A stretch of DNA of 45,273 nt from Phormidesmis priestleyi ULC007 (GCF_001895925.1 NZ_MPPI01000002.1:46524-91796), one strand, 5' to 3'; shown: positions 1 to 8,853, counted from the first letter of the stretch. Numbers and translations are program-made. Notes: generated from the sequence alone by a model not told the origin.

Positions 1-1093
1 TTGATTTGCCTGCGCCGTTGGGCCCGAGAAAGGCAATACGATCGCCCCGCTCAATCAGCAAATCGGCTCCTAAAAACAGAATCTTATCTCCGTAAGTGTG
101 AACAAGGTTGTCAATCATGACCACTTCTCGCCCGCTACGAGGGGCGGGAGGAAAACGAAAATGCAGCCCTCGCATATCACTATCAGGAGCCTCAATGCGC
201 TCGATCTTGTCCAGTTGTTTTTCGCGGCTCTTTGCCTGGGTGCTGCGAGTGGCACTGGCCCGGAAGCGATCGACAAAGGTTTGTTGTTTCTCCAATTCTT
301 TTTGCTGACGCTCAAAAGCACTCATCTGGGCATCGCGCTGTTCTTGCTTTTGCTGCAAGTAGGCGGAGTAGTTGCCGAGATAAGTTGTTGAAATACCGCG
401 CTCGGTTTCAACAATTTGGGTGCAGAGACGATCGAGAAATTCGCGGTCATGAGAGACGATGACCATTGGGGTTGACAGCCCTTTGAGATAAGTTTCTAAC
501 CACTCGATCGTTTCTAAATCTAAGTGGTTGGTCGGCTCATCGAGCAGCAGCAAATCGGGCTTTTGCAGCAAAATCTTGCCTAAACTCATTCGCATTTGCC
601 AGCCGCCGCTAAAGGCACTGACTAAGCGATCGCCATCTTCGATCTCAAAGCCCAACTCTGGCATAATCTTTTCAATTCGAGCGTCTAAGCCGTAGCCGTC
701 CATGCCTTCAAAGCGCCGTTGGAGCTTGTCCATTTTGTGGATCAGCTTGTCTAACTCTTGAGGATTCGCGGTCTCCATATCACGATGCACTTGAGTTAGC
801 GCGTCGTGAACGTCATTTGCCTCTCCAAACGCTCGCCAAAACTCTTCTCTGACTGTGCGCGTCGGATCGACTTCAAATTCTTGCGTTAAGTAAGCGATAT
901 GCAAACTTGAAGGACGAATCACTTCTCCCGTAGTCGGCTCCATTTCGCCTGCTACGATTTTAAGCTGGGTCGATTTTCCTGCCCCGTTTACGCCGACCAA
1001 ACCAATCCGATCGCCAACTTTGACCTCCCAGTTGATGTCTTTCAACACTTCGCCAGTCGGATAGATTTTGCTGACGTGTTCGAGTCGCAACAT
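1..1093 (-). CDS. ABC-F family ATP-binding protein (3' part cut by window edge)
   Basis: Reading leftwards from the ATG at 1091-1093 gives 364 open codons that run off the window. The first ATPase domain is complete: Walker A GVNGAGKST at residues 34-42, a signature reading FSGGWQMR, and Walker B LLLLDEPTNHLD. A charged linker follows (QQKQEQRDAQ, then FVDRFRASATRSTQAKSREKQ), and the second nucleotide-binding domain begins, with its own Walker A at the edge (GPNGAGKS). Two ATPase domains with no membrane segment and this linker define the ABC-F family, cytosolic ATPases that act on ribosomes. The linker and order resemble the Uup/EttA/YfmR group; which member cannot be decided from a partial sequence. 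The start directly follows a purine-rich stretch (GGAGCCTCCCTC is seen upstream), and no better upstream start is visible. Confidence 0.93.
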   Translation of the reverse strand, partial: MLRLEHVSKIYPTGEVLKDINWEVKVGDRIGLVGVNGAGKSTQLKIVAGEMEPTTGEVIRPSSLHIAYLTQEFEVDPTRTVREEFWRAFGEANDVHDALTQVHRDMETANPQELDKLIHKMDKLQRRFEGMDGYGLDARIEKIMPELGFEIEDGDRLVSAFSGGWQMRMSLGKILLQKPDLLLLDEPTNHLDLETIEWLETYLKGLSTPMVIVSHDREFLDRLCTQIVETERGISTTYLGNYSAYLQQKQEQRDAQMSAFERQQKELEKQQTFVDRFRASATRSTQAKSREKQLDKIERIEAPDSDMRGLHFRFPPAPRSGREVVMIDNLVHTYGDKILFLGADLLIERGDRIAFLGPNGAGKS

Positions 1094-1216
1094 GAGGGAG
1101 GCTCCAGAGAATCGGTTGAGAATTGTAAAATCGTAACTAAATCTTAACAAAAGCTGGCTCGATCGAACGGGATTTGGTTAGGCGGATTTCATCAATTTGT
1201 GATCCTCTAATCAGAA

Positions 1217-1262
1217 ATCGTGGATTGTTTGCAGGGGCAATGGACACGGCAGTGCCATGTCC
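1217..1262. repeat. Dispersed hairpin repeat, copy 1 (variant with compensatory change)
   Basis: The core at 1242-1262 has arms GGACACGGCA and TGCCATGTCC around a single G. Relative to the other four copies, both the third base and its partner differ (G-C has become A-T), so the stem is kept. The left flank ATCGTGGATT at 1217-1226 matches the left end of the full-length copy at 29557-29638; the right end is absent. It lies downstream of the ATPase gene ending at 1291 and upstream of the ABC-F gene. Confidence 0.75.
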
Positions 1263-1290
1263 GTACGGAGGATTGGTTGGTTTATGGTTT

Positions 1291-2583
1291 TTAGAGGTCT
1301 GATTCTTCGGTGATCGCGAAGAAATCTGTCTGTTCTTGCAAGGAGGCTTCGAGCAAATCTGTCGCGCCTAGGTTGACGTTTTCGTGATAGAGATAGGCGA
1401 TATCCAACGCTTCTAAAGTTGCCCGGATGTGGGTGCGAATGGGTTGACTCCCGATCGCTCGAATCAAGTCAGAAACTTCTAGTTTGGCATTCCAAGCATA
1501 TGCCACGCCGTGAAGTTTGACCAAGCGATCGAGCAGTTGAATTAAGTTACCAGTTTCTAAGGGGCGAATGGTGGGACAGGTAGATCCGATCGCGGTTTCA
1601 AAAAAGTTTTGCATCACCTGCCCAGCATCGGCGCCAAATTTTTCGATCGCCAACTCAGGAATTTGACTGCGATCGTTTTTAGCGCTTGGTGTGCTGGTGC
1701 CACTAAACCAGACATCGTTTCGCAAACTGGAGGCGACAACCCCAAAGGTGTAGATCGGGTAGGGATTCTCACAGAATAATTCTTGATCCCCATCTCGACG
1801 CACGGGACGATCTGACCAGTTTAATAGCCAATTGAGGTTGCGATATGCCTGAAGCCGTCCGACTTTGCCCAGTCGTCCAATTAGCTCGACTTCATCCAGC
1901 AACAGCACCCAGCCTTTATAGCCACATAGGGCGATCGCGTCTGCCATCACGCCAAAATAAGCGCTTCCATGCTGCGTGGTGCGAAAGTTCATTTCAAATT
2001 TGGGCAGCGACTCGCCCCGGCAGTTGCGATGAATGCGCTTCAGTTCGGGGCTGGTAATCCGCGTTCCCATCAAATCGCCGTAAAGAAGATCTTGTTCTTC
2101 GCCAGACGTGAAAAAATAGTCTTCTAAAACGATTTCTGGGAGAGGATGACTGTAGCGATCGCGATCAGCCAGTGGGCTATTGAGCAAATCTCCTGCTTTT
2201 TTAGCGCTCAAAGCTTTAGTCAGTCCTGCCATTTTAGAATCAGGGGTACGAAGCACCGAGGCAACTCGTCCATAAAAGTTGAGCAGGTGATGACAAGACA
2301 CCTCGCGGCTGAGAGAAACTCGACTGACAGCAAATCCTAGATCCAGTGCGACGTGTTCAACAGTGGTCAGAGCATGAGTTTTGCCTTGCCCATAAGGGCC
2401 CCACGCTAGCCGTCCATCGGGGCGCTTACCCTGAGAGAACTGCTCTAAATCTTGCCGAATCAGGTCGGTCAGCGATTCTCGCAAATCGGGCAATTCTCTA
2501 GTTGAAGTGCGGGTGGGAATTCCAGCGCGGAGAGATTCGACAACGGCGATCGATTTTCTGCGATTAGCGTCATATCGTTCCAT
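1291..2583 (-). CDS. BrxC/BrxD-like (DUF2791-type) P-loop ATPase, third gene of ATPase trio
   Basis: A 430-residue soluble protein. Walker A is GPYGQGKT at residues 62-69 followed by H70, and Walker B is WVLLLDEVELIG near residue 226. The GKTH after the P-loop, the Walker B continuing into DEVE, and the C-terminal helical region resemble the family of BREX ATP-binding proteins BrxC/BrxD (DUF2791), which is also found in Shango systems. These proteins power multi-protein anti-phage complexes, but a role here is inference. The start is supported by GAGG nine bases upstream of the ATG at 2583. It lies 38 bases after the preceding ATPase gene on the same strand, so the two are probably cotranscribed. 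No helicase, PglZ phosphatase, methyltransferase or TerB protein of the known systems is adjacent. Confidence 0.75.
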   Translation of the reverse strand: MERYDANRRKSIAVVESLRAGIPTRTSTRELPDLRESLTDLIRQDLEQFSQGKRPDGRLAWGPYGQGKTHALTTVEHVALDLGFAVSRVSLSREVSCHHLLNFYGRVASVLRTPDSKMAGLTKALSAKKAGDLLNSPLADRDRYSHPLPEIVLEDYFFTSGEEQDLLYGDLMGTRITSPELKRIHRNCRGESLPKFEMNFRTTQHGSAYFGVMADAIALCGYKGWVLLLDEVELIGRLGKVGRLQAYRNLNWLLNWSDRPVRRDGDQELFCENPYPIYTFGVVASSLRNDVWFSGTSTPSAKNDRSQIPELAIEKFGADAGQVMQNFFETAIGSTCPTIRPLETGNLIQLLDRLVKLHGVAYAWNAKLEVSDLIRAIGSQPIRTHIRATLEALDIAYLYHENVNLGATDLLEASLQEQTDFFAITEESDL

Positions 2584-2620
2584 TGCATCTACCTCAAAGA
2601 TTTTGAATTTTGGACTCGGT

Positions 2621-3802
2621 TCATCCGTCGCTGAGTGCCATTAAAGTTGCACCAATTACGCTGGCTCGAAGTTGACTTTGTTCATCTAAAGTGGGGAGAT
2701 CGCGATCGACCACCTGAAATCCCGCTTCTTGAAATAATCGCCGCAGTCTCATCTGCACCTGTTCGGGAAAGCTTTTGCCGTTAGCCACCAGATGACTGTC
2801 GATGTCTACAATGTCTGACAGGGGATTAAATTTGTCGATCGGCAGCAAGCCAGTTTGTAATCGCATCCACAGTGCCTCGTAGCTTTTAAAGCCCCGACGA
2901 TCGTCTTCAATCATTTCGCGCCGACCTGCCAGCAGCAGCAGAAAATGATCGAGCAGTTCTACATCATCAATGATTTGGCGGAACAGTTCGCAGGTGTCTT
3001 TGATGGCGTTGGCAGTGTATCGGAAGCGGCGAGTTTCAGGATGGCGTTCGGTCATGACTTCTAGATCGTCGATCGCGACCACTAGCCCAGTCATTCCTGC
3101 CAGATGCAGCAGCCGAATCAAGGAGTTTAACCAGTATCGAGCGTTCGGTTTTTGCAGCCGTTCATAGAGTAGGGTAGATTGCTTTTGGTAGCGCTCTAGT
3201 TTCTCGCCAGACAGCCACTTCAACGCGAGTCGGATGCTGTCTTCGTTGCCACTGATCAGCCGATTGTTGATCACACCGTAAGCAAATGCCCGAAACGACG
3301 ACCCAAAATCAACATCTCTGAGCGTCAACCCGATCGCTTTTTTGATCTCATGCACTGCCAAATCACGGGTCAGTCCTTGATCTTCAATCAGCAGAGACAG
3401 AATTCGATCGCTGTCGTCATATTGCCCATAGCCCAGTTTTTTGGTGACGAGTTGACACAGCCCACTCACCAAGCGCTCTTTGTCGAGTTGTTGAACGATC
3501 GCCCGATAAAACCCTGTCAAATCATTCAAGCGATATTCTCGTGCTGAGAGATAAACGGTTTGGTAATCTCTAGCTTGGGCATCTTGCAGCCCACAGCGCA
3601 AGAGATGAGTTTTTCCCGTTCCTACACCGCCCACCAAAACTTTGACTTTGCTGCCGCCATCGGCAATGTAGTTGGTTAGATAGTGTTTGTGCAGATAGTC
3701 GAGCCAGCGATCGCGCCCCAGCGTCATCCCGATCAGAAGTTCCTGGCTCACCGGAGGCTGACCCGACAGCAATGCCTCGATATCCAGTTCGTCAATCTGC
3801 AT
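2621..3802 (-). CDS. P-loop ATPase, BrxC/BrxD-like, second gene of ATPase trio
   Basis: A 393-residue soluble protein with Walker A GGVGTGKT at residues 58-65, again followed by H, and Walker B GLVVAIDDLEVM about residues 235-246. A sensor-like stretch LLLLAGRREMI follows. It shares the P-loop style and length class of the next gene (1291-2583) but is clearly diverged from it, so the two probably form an unequal ATPase pair rather than a recent duplication. The start ATG at 3802 has GAGG six bases upstream and follows the preceding gene's stop codon by nine bases, which indicates tight coupling. Family assignment to the BREX-type ATPases is from motif resemblance only; a general AAA/STAND ATPase is the alternative. 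Confidence 0.72.
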   Translation of the reverse strand: MQIDELDIEALLSGQPPVSQELLIGMTLGRDRWLDYLHKHYLTNYIADGGSKVKVLVGGVGTGKTHLLRCGLQDAQARDYQTVYLSAREYRLNDLTGFYRAIVQQLDKERLVSGLCQLVTKKLGYGQYDDSDRILSLLIEDQGLTRDLAVHEIKKAIGLTLRDVDFGSSFRAFAYGVINNRLISGNEDSIRLALKWLSGEKLERYQKQSTLLYERLQKPNARYWLNSLIRLLHLAGMTGLVVAIDDLEVMTERHPETRRFRYTANAIKDTCELFRQIIDDVELLDHFLLLLAGRREMIEDDRRGFKSYEALWMRLQTGLLPIDKFNPLSDIVDIDSHLVANGKSFPEQVQMRLRRLFQEAGFQVVDRDLPTLDEQSQLRASVIGATLMALSDG

Positions 3803-3811
3803 GGGTAGCCT

Positions 3812-4717
3812 CTATCCCTCTTCAACTAGATGAATTGCCAAGGTGCTGACTCGACTTTCTTGCCCCTGACTGTTGACGAGCAAAAAACTACTTGACTGGT
3901 TACGAGAGGGTTCTAGCGCAAACTGATAGCGATCGTAGCGAATTTCAGTCTGTTCTTTTAGCCGCGCCAAATCGTAGGTAAACAGCGGCTCAGGATAATC
4001 TTGTTTGGTGGATTGCTTCAGCGTCAAGAGGCGATAAATGTCTTTGAGCGGCACAGACTGCCCCCAAACGACCTCCTCTTTTTGCAGCATCAGCCGATTC
4101 AACATTTCATAAGTGCTGAGTAGCTCTCGACAAAAGCGCAAAGCATCGAACTTGCTGTCAATCACCCGCCGATATTGTCCCTCGACCCAGGGTGCTAACT
4201 GTTCAGGTGCAAACGCTTTGATCTGCTGCGATCGTCGCCCCATGCTCAACCGCACCACGCCTTGCTCACGACTAAACGTCAGCTTAAAGGGGGGAAACTC
4301 GTAGTTAGGAAACTCACCTCTGACTGGAATTCCAACAGCTTTGAGAGCATTCTCTAACTCGGTTGGGTAATCATTAGACGAGACAAAATCTTGATCGGCT
4401 TGCAGCGCCTCGCGAATCACAGTTTGTTGTTCGAGCCAGCGATCGCTCAGTTTGCCGAGTTCTTCTGTCAACACCTCTAGCGTTTGAGTCGAGGTTTTAA
4501 AATCCCATTCTTTACGAGATTTCTTGACCGCCGCCCACACTTTGATCAGGCGTTTTAAAGCGGTGTCAATCTCGCTTAAAGCAACTTTTTCTGATGCACT
4601 GTCCGACGATTCCATAACTTGAGACAGGTAGAAAATTGAATTCTCCTCATCGTATCTCACAGGTGGACTGCTAGAACTACTGGACAATACTAAAAGACCC
4701 GGTTGCACTAACCACAT
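3812..4717 (-). CDS. Unknown helical/coiled-coil protein, first gene of ATPase trio
   Basis: About 301 residues, not recognised. The N-terminal third is a low-complexity serine run followed by charged helices (for example ALKRLIKVWAAVKKSRKEW). The middle holds a basic, strand-like stretch with PPFKLTFSREQGVVRLSMGRRS, and the C-terminal part is again helical and then strand-rich. There is no signal peptide and no metal or nucleotide site. The start is uncertain: ATG at 4717 is used here, but TTG at 4738 and ATG at 4615 are possible and none has a good ribosome site. It sits nine bases before the first ATPase gene, so it is likely the partner or adaptor subunit of that pair. It begins 70 bases after the cytochrome gene on the same strand. 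Confidence 0.7.
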   Translation of the reverse strand: MWLVQPGLLVLSSSSSSPPVRYDEENSIFYLSQVMESSDSASEKVALSEIDTALKRLIKVWAAVKKSRKEWDFKTSTQTLEVLTEELGKLSDRWLEQQTVIREALQADQDFVSSNDYPTELENALKAVGIPVRGEFPNYEFPPFKLTFSREQGVVRLSMGRRSQQIKAFAPEQLAPWVEGQYRRVIDSKFDALRFCRELLSTYEMLNRLMLQKEEVVWGQSVPLKDIYRLLTLKQSTKQDYPEPLFTYDLARLKEQTEIRYDRYQFALEPSRNQSSSFLLVNSQGQESRVSTLAIHLVEEG

Positions 4718-4786
4718 CAGAGTGACTGATTGAGTCAAAAGAGGACTAGCGGCGGGTGAACCGGGTGGGTTGGTGACGGCTTGACC

Positions 4787-6826
4787 CTAAAAGCTTCCTG
4801 GGTTGTCGTCAAGTGCCATCAAGAAATTGACGAGATCGTTTTGCTGAGAGGTCGAGAACCCGGCTGACGAATCGACATAGAATTCATGACCTGTGCCATC
4901 AAGATTGCTTAACTGGAGAGCCGGATTCGCTTGGTTAGTAGCAATGACTTGGGCACGGAGGGTGCGATCGAGCAGTGCCCGCAAACTATCTGCTGCATCT
5001 GCCGGAATCGCCCGACTGAGCGTGCCTGAGAGTCCCAATCCCGTAGGGTCAGCAATCCCAAAACTGCCATCTGCTCCAACTTGTAGCGCCCCTTTACGAA
5101 CGGCAACTCCGCCATCATGTAGGTAGGGTGCCGTCAGGTAGAGTCCTCGAAGCGACGGCGTTTTGTAGCCACCGTCTGGAAGCAACCCTTTGGGCAGCGT
5201 AGTCGGCGTGTCAGAAATTCCCGCGGTTGGCACGTCGATGACTTCGGCATTGCCTGAAATCGGCACCGAGGTATTCAACGTGTAGATTTTGGGCGGAACG
5301 AGCAACTCATTTTGGGCAAGGCGCGACTCAGCGCGGGCGCGATTGGTTTTGATCTCAGCGATCGGGTGAATCTTGTTATCCGTAAAATATGGTGCTTTAT
5401 GGCAGGCAAGACACTGGGCTTGTTCAAAAACTTGGGCACCGCGATCGACCGAGCCGCTCTGCAAAGCTTGCTGATTTTGAAGCGTTTGGTTAGGAGGCGG
5501 CACCAAACTGTTTTGCCATGCAGCCATCGCATTTGCCGCAAACAAGAACGGACCACTGGCAATATCTAACTTATATGTATTGGGACTGAAAATCAGACCG
5601 TTGTAAGTAAACAGCGATAGTTTGAGATTGGGATAGCTCCCCACACCCGGAGCCGCAATCTGATCTTCAAGTTCGGCTTTCGCGGGGTCTGGCGCTACCT
5701 TTCTCAGCCAATCGGAGGGCTTAACAGGCGAACCTTCGGGCAACCGAATTTTGGGGTCAGCCGCATTTTGCAGAACAGTGCCTAGGTAGACTTCGCGATC
5801 GAGTCCCAGGGTTTCTGCACTTCTTTGCGCCGCCGCCAGCAAATTAATCTCGGACGAGTGAACGCCATTATTAACGGAACTCAGCCCCCCAAATGGCCCC
5901 ACCGCAAACTCTCCGCCCGACGTATAGGGACCCGACTGGAAGGTAAACACCGTCGGAATTTGAGTCGTATTATCAATGCCGTCAGGCGAACTCTCAAAGT
6001 GACCATAAGGAACTGCCAACACCGCATTATCAAACGCCTGTTCAAACTTTTGGGGATCGGGAAGCTTCACAAGCTGACCTGCACTGTCAAGGATGGTCTT
6101 ACCATTGCCCTGATACTGTGGGTCAAGCGGATTGAACTTCAGACGGGCAAACCCGGCGGCTGAGTTGGGAGCCAGCGCGATTAATAAAGGAATACCAAGA
6201 TCGCCGTTAGGAACTCCCTTGAGGCGATCGCCTTTGGGTGAAAGTGCTACATGACACACTGCACAGGTTAGGTTGCCGTCCAGTTTGAGTCCGATCGGCA
6301 ACACTCCCCCGCGAGGCACGTCTAGCCCAGTACTAACGGTGGTTCCTTTGGGAAAAGTTTGACTTCCTAGCGTAATGTTCTTCTGAAGCACAATTTTTAG
6401 ATTGCTGGTGGGTTGTCCTCCTAACTTGAGAATCGCCACGGTAAATTCTGGCAAAACTTTGGCGATGCCTTGCCCAAAACCAAACACTTTCTGCAAACCA
6501 AAACTATCGCCAATTTTGCGATCGAGAAAGATTTTCTCTCCTCTATCGATGAGTGGTTGAGTGATTTTTACCGCCCCAATTCGAGCATAAGAGGTTGAAC
6601 TGTTGGGGTTCAGCCCTTTTTCGCGAACCAGATTAGCCGCTTCTTGAGCCGTCAACGATCGCCCAAAATAATCATAGGAACCGATTGGCTGAATTGGCGC
6701 AGGGGCAAGCAACGGTGAAGTGGCGATCGAGGCACTTGGCTTCATCAAAAGGTTGGATAACAGAAGCGCCAAAAAGCTGACCAAAAGGCTAAGGAAAAAG
6801 AGAAAAATTGTCCGACGATGACGCAT
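4787..6826 (-). CDS. Di-haem cytochrome c peroxidase-like protein, membrane anchored
   Basis: A 679-residue protein that starts with a positively charged stretch and a hydrophobic segment (residues 7-28), either a signal anchor or an uncleaved signal, placing it on the periplasmic or lumenal side. Two haem c sites are seen: CAVCH at 188-192 and CLACH at 472-476. Near the end, GGYKTPSLRGLYLTAPYLHDGG is typical of the second haem domain of bacterial cytochrome c peroxidase/MauG relatives. It is longer than classical CcpA enzymes (about 330 residues), with a large insert between the haems. Strong AGGAG precedes the ATG at 6826. The substrate is unknown; peroxide reduction or an electron-transfer role are both possible. 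A direct repeat upstream (6846-6891) may regulate it. Confidence 0.8.
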   Translation of the reverse strand: MRHRRTIFLFFLSLLVSFLALLLSNLLMKPSASIATSPLLAPAPIQPIGSYDYFGRSLTAQEAANLVREKGLNPNSSTSYARIGAVKITQPLIDRGEKIFLDRKIGDSFGLQKVFGFGQGIAKVLPEFTVAILKLGGQPTSNLKIVLQKNITLGSQTFPKGTTVSTGLDVPRGGVLPIGLKLDGNLTCAVCHVALSPKGDRLKGVPNGDLGIPLLIALAPNSAAGFARLKFNPLDPQYQGNGKTILDSAGQLVKLPDPQKFEQAFDNAVLAVPYGHFESSPDGIDNTTQIPTVFTFQSGPYTSGGEFAVGPFGGLSSVNNGVHSSEINLLAAAQRSAETLGLDREVYLGTVLQNAADPKIRLPEGSPVKPSDWLRKVAPDPAKAELEDQIAAPGVGSYPNLKLSLFTYNGLIFSPNTYKLDIASGPFLFAANAMAAWQNSLVPPPNQTLQNQQALQSGSVDRGAQVFEQAQCLACHKAPYFTDNKIHPIAEIKTNRARAESRLAQNELLVPPKIYTLNTSVPISGNAEVIDVPTAGISDTPTTLPKGLLPDGGYKTPSLRGLYLTAPYLHDGGVAVRKGALQVGADGSFGIADPTGLGLSGTLSRAIPADAADSLRALLDRTLRAQVIATNQANPALQLSNLDGTGHEFYVDSSAGFSTSQQNDLVNFLMALDDNPGSF

Positions 6827-7418
6827 AAGGTTCTCCTACTCAAATTTGATTCAACGGTTCGCAAAAGCTGACCTCTCGTTGATTCAACGGTGCCTCATTC
6901 AAAGAATTGCCAATTGAATGCTTTTGCGTCTGTGAATTTTATTTTTAAGATTTGTAAAACTTACTTCGAGCGAATTCTAAGTAGATGCCTGCTGCGATCG
7001 CTCACCCTATAAAAATGTTGCGATCTCTCTCCGAGTCTTTTAGAGACAAGTCTTTTAGAGCATTATCGAGATCATGACTAGGCGAAAGGTTGCACCCGTT
7101 TTACAGTTCTTCTTTGCCAAATGACTATGCAGTATTACTCAGCTTGAGAGGGCTGTAATAACCTTCTTGTTCAATATTCTCTACGTAAATCCGTCTGATA
7201 TTTATAAAGTTTTAATTCTGACAAATTTATTGAGAAATAGTCTCAGCTAATAGAAGAAACCTTCTCAAGCCAGGAACCATTATTCATATTCCTTAACACA
7301 AGTTATTCACGGGAGAAGACATTGCTACTTTAATAATAGATAAACAGATGTCTGAAGTGCTGACTATATCTCACTGCGCCTTTGTTTGAACGAGTTATTT
7401 CTTCATGAGAATTCTTTT
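6827..7418. other. Gene-free AT-rich intergenic region
   Basis: About 590 bases between the divergent cytochrome gene and the small secreted-protein gene. No convincing open frame or RNA gene is seen. It contains the direct repeat TTGATTCAACGGT at 6846-6858 and 6879-6891, and a tandem-like pair GTCTTTTAGAG at about 7035-7060. It is presumably a divergent promoter region. Confidence 0.5.
6846..6891. promoter_or_regulatory. 13-bp direct repeat upstream of cytochrome gene
   Basis: TTGATTCAACGGT occurs at 6846-6858 and again at 6879-6891, a period of 33 bases or about three helical turns, 20-65 bases upstream of the cytochrome start codon. Equal spacing on one face of the helix fits a regulator binding as a pair of dimers, but no known box is recognised. 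TTGA(T)TCAA is itself partly palindromic. Confidence 0.35.
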
Positions 7419-7859
7419 ATGAAACTTACGATCGCTCTCATCGCAGCATTTTGTTTCTTCCTGCTATCTATCCCTGCTGTTTTGGCTCAAGAAGCTGATT
7501 ACCCCTGTTACTTTCAAAGTTCAAATCACGGAATTGTCGATCTTTCTAAATTGTGTGGTCAGTCTGTTTCCCCGCCCTTATCTTCAGATGCGGCATTTTT
7601 GAGCAGCTTTCAGAAGTTGGCAAGCGGATATCCAACACCAGTGAGCCAAGCGCTAAATCAGTACATTGGGCAAAATCAAGCAAGCGCGATCGCCGCCGCC
7701 AAAAGCACTTGTCGAGTCATCAAGTTGAGAGGCGCTTCTGCCCAAGAAACCCGCAAAAGAGCGCTGATGTCCTACGATGCTGCTCCCAGTGCCCAAGCCA
7801 AACAGCAGATCACCTCAAGCTTGGCAGTGACCCACTATTGCCCCGAATTGGGAGGATAG
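7419..7859 (+). CDS. Small secreted protein of unknown function
   Basis: 146 residues from the ATG at 7419, with a clear signal peptide: MKLT, then a hydrophobic core, ending at VLAQ-EA around residue 22-24. An upstream TTG (7386) would add 11 residues in front of the signal and is less likely. The mature protein has cysteines at CYF, LCG, TCR and near the end (HYCPEL), probably oxidised in the periplasm. The C-terminal half is alanine-rich helix. The ending loosely resembles DUF732 proteins, but that is a weak impression. It stands alone, facing the DUF952 gene tail to tail. Confidence 0.7.
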   Translation: MKLTIALIAAFCFFLLSIPAVLAQEADYPCYFQSSNHGIVDLSKLCGQSVSPPLSSDAAFLSSFQKLASGYPTPVSQALNQYIGQNQASAIAAAKSTCRVIKLRGASAQETRKRALMSYDAAPSAQAKQQITSSLAVTHYCPELGG

Positions 7860-7893
7860 CTTTAAGCACGGTCTCGCCTCACGCTGCTTTGAC

Positions 7894-8235
7894 TCAAACC
7901 TTCATTTCTGGCAGTTCAAACAGCCCATTTTTTCCGGGTGCAAAATTCAGAATGTCTACCACTGCATCCAGGTTCAGCACGCCATAAAGGTGAGGAAATT
8001 GTTCGCCGTTTTCAATCGTTTCGTATTTAATTTCGGCTTGAACTCTAGCAGCATCAATGCACAACAGCACCAGCGAGGGTTGGGCGCGGTAGAACGAATC
8101 TGCCACCCAAACGACTTGTTCACGTCTGGAGCAGTGAATAAAGCCTTCAGATTCTAAGGAATCACAGCGGTAAAACCCTTGCTGCTGCGCCTGTTGCCAC
8201 TGGTCTTTGTGCGTGATGTGGAAAATTAGACTCAT
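7894..8235 (-). CDS. DUF952 family protein
   Basis: 113 residues, soluble. It starts SLIFHITHKDQW and contains GFIHCSRREQV and KYETIENGEQFPHLYGVLNLDAV. These are the conserved blocks of DUF952, a small family of unknown biochemical function, widespread in bacteria, with a fold related to ADP-ribosylation-type enzymes. The length is normal for the family. The start at 8235 is the only in-frame ATG before the conserved N-terminus. It is followed by no same-strand gene and probably has its own promoter. Confidence 0.85.
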   Translation of the reverse strand: MSLIFHITHKDQWQQAQQQGFYRCDSLESEGFIHCSRREQVVWVADSFYRAQPSLVLLCIDAARVQAEIKYETIENGEQFPHLYGVLNLDAVVDILNFAPGKNGLFELPEMKV

Positions 8236-8297
8236 GGCGACGATGAGAGGGGTTTTCTACTGATTACAGCTAATTAACTTCGCTTAGATTCCTGTTT

Positions 8298-8327
8298 GTG
8301 AGAGAAAGGGTCTGGGACCCCTCTCAC
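8298..8327. repeat. Inverted repeat downstream of VOC gene
   Basis: GTGAGA and GGGTC on the left pair with GACCC and TCTCAC on the right, with a small bulge on each side and a three-base loop. It begins 14 bases after the VOC stop codon, so it could stabilise or end that transcript. There is no U-tract on the minus strand, so it is not a typical intrinsic terminator. Confidence 0.45.
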
Positions 8328-8340
8328 TTCATCAAAAAAT

Positions 8341-8799
8341 TCATTCAGCATTGCAGCGAATTTCAATCAAAAAACCATCCGGGTCATAGAAGTAAATGCC
8401 TCTGCCCGTCGGACGGCTAACCGGGCCGTGATCGATGAGAATCTGATTTTGCTGAAGGACTTCAACCGCCTGATCAAAAAACTGAGGCGCAATATCAAAG
8501 GCGAGATGATTGGCACGAGTAAACTGCTGCTTCGGGTCAGCATTAGGCGGAGACAAATCGGGTTCCCAAAACAAATCGAGAATCGTGTCATCAGGCGTTC
8601 TAAAGTTTGCCACTTTTCCGGCGGCGACTTCTGCTTTCAAGGTTTCGGGCACCTCCGCCCCAGTCAACTCATAAAGTCCCAAAATTTTGCCGTAGAAGTG
8701 ACGTGACCTTTGCATCTCTTTCACATTAATTGCAAAGTGATGAACACGACGCAAATAACCTAACGGTAAAGCCGTAGTAACAGGAGAACTGGAGATCAT
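8341..8799 (-). CDS. VOC family (glyoxalase/dioxygenase fold) protein
   Basis: 152 residues in a single vicinal-oxygen-chelate unit: LRRVHHFAINVKEMQRSRHFYGKILGLYEL at the start, NHLAFDIAPQFFDQAV in the middle, and GRGIYFYDPDGFLIEIRCN at the end. Metal ligands are likely H20 or H21, the H of NHLAFD and the final E of FLIEIR. Members include glyoxalase I, dioxygenases and antibiotic-binding proteins; the substrate cannot be told. Start ATG at 8799. Neighbouring genes give no pathway clue. Confidence 0.85.
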   Translation of the reverse strand: MISSSPVTTALPLGYLRRVHHFAINVKEMQRSRHFYGKILGLYELTGAEVPETLKAEVAAGKVANFRTPDDTILDLFWEPDLSPPNADPKQQFTRANHLAFDIAPQFFDQAVEVLQQNQILIDHGPVSRPTGRGIYFYDPDGFLIEIRCNAE

Positions 8800-8853
8800 A
8801 AAAGTTTTAACGCTAATTACTTTCTTTTTTAGCGCGAGATGTGGATAACCTTA

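Noticed and set aside
1291-4717. A complete BREX or Shango locus
   Set aside because: Only ATPase-type genes are present; no PglZ, methyltransferase, Lon-like, TerB or helicase gene is adjacent, and the DNA methyltransferase at 13201-14148 has its own nuclease partner and is more than 8 kb away.
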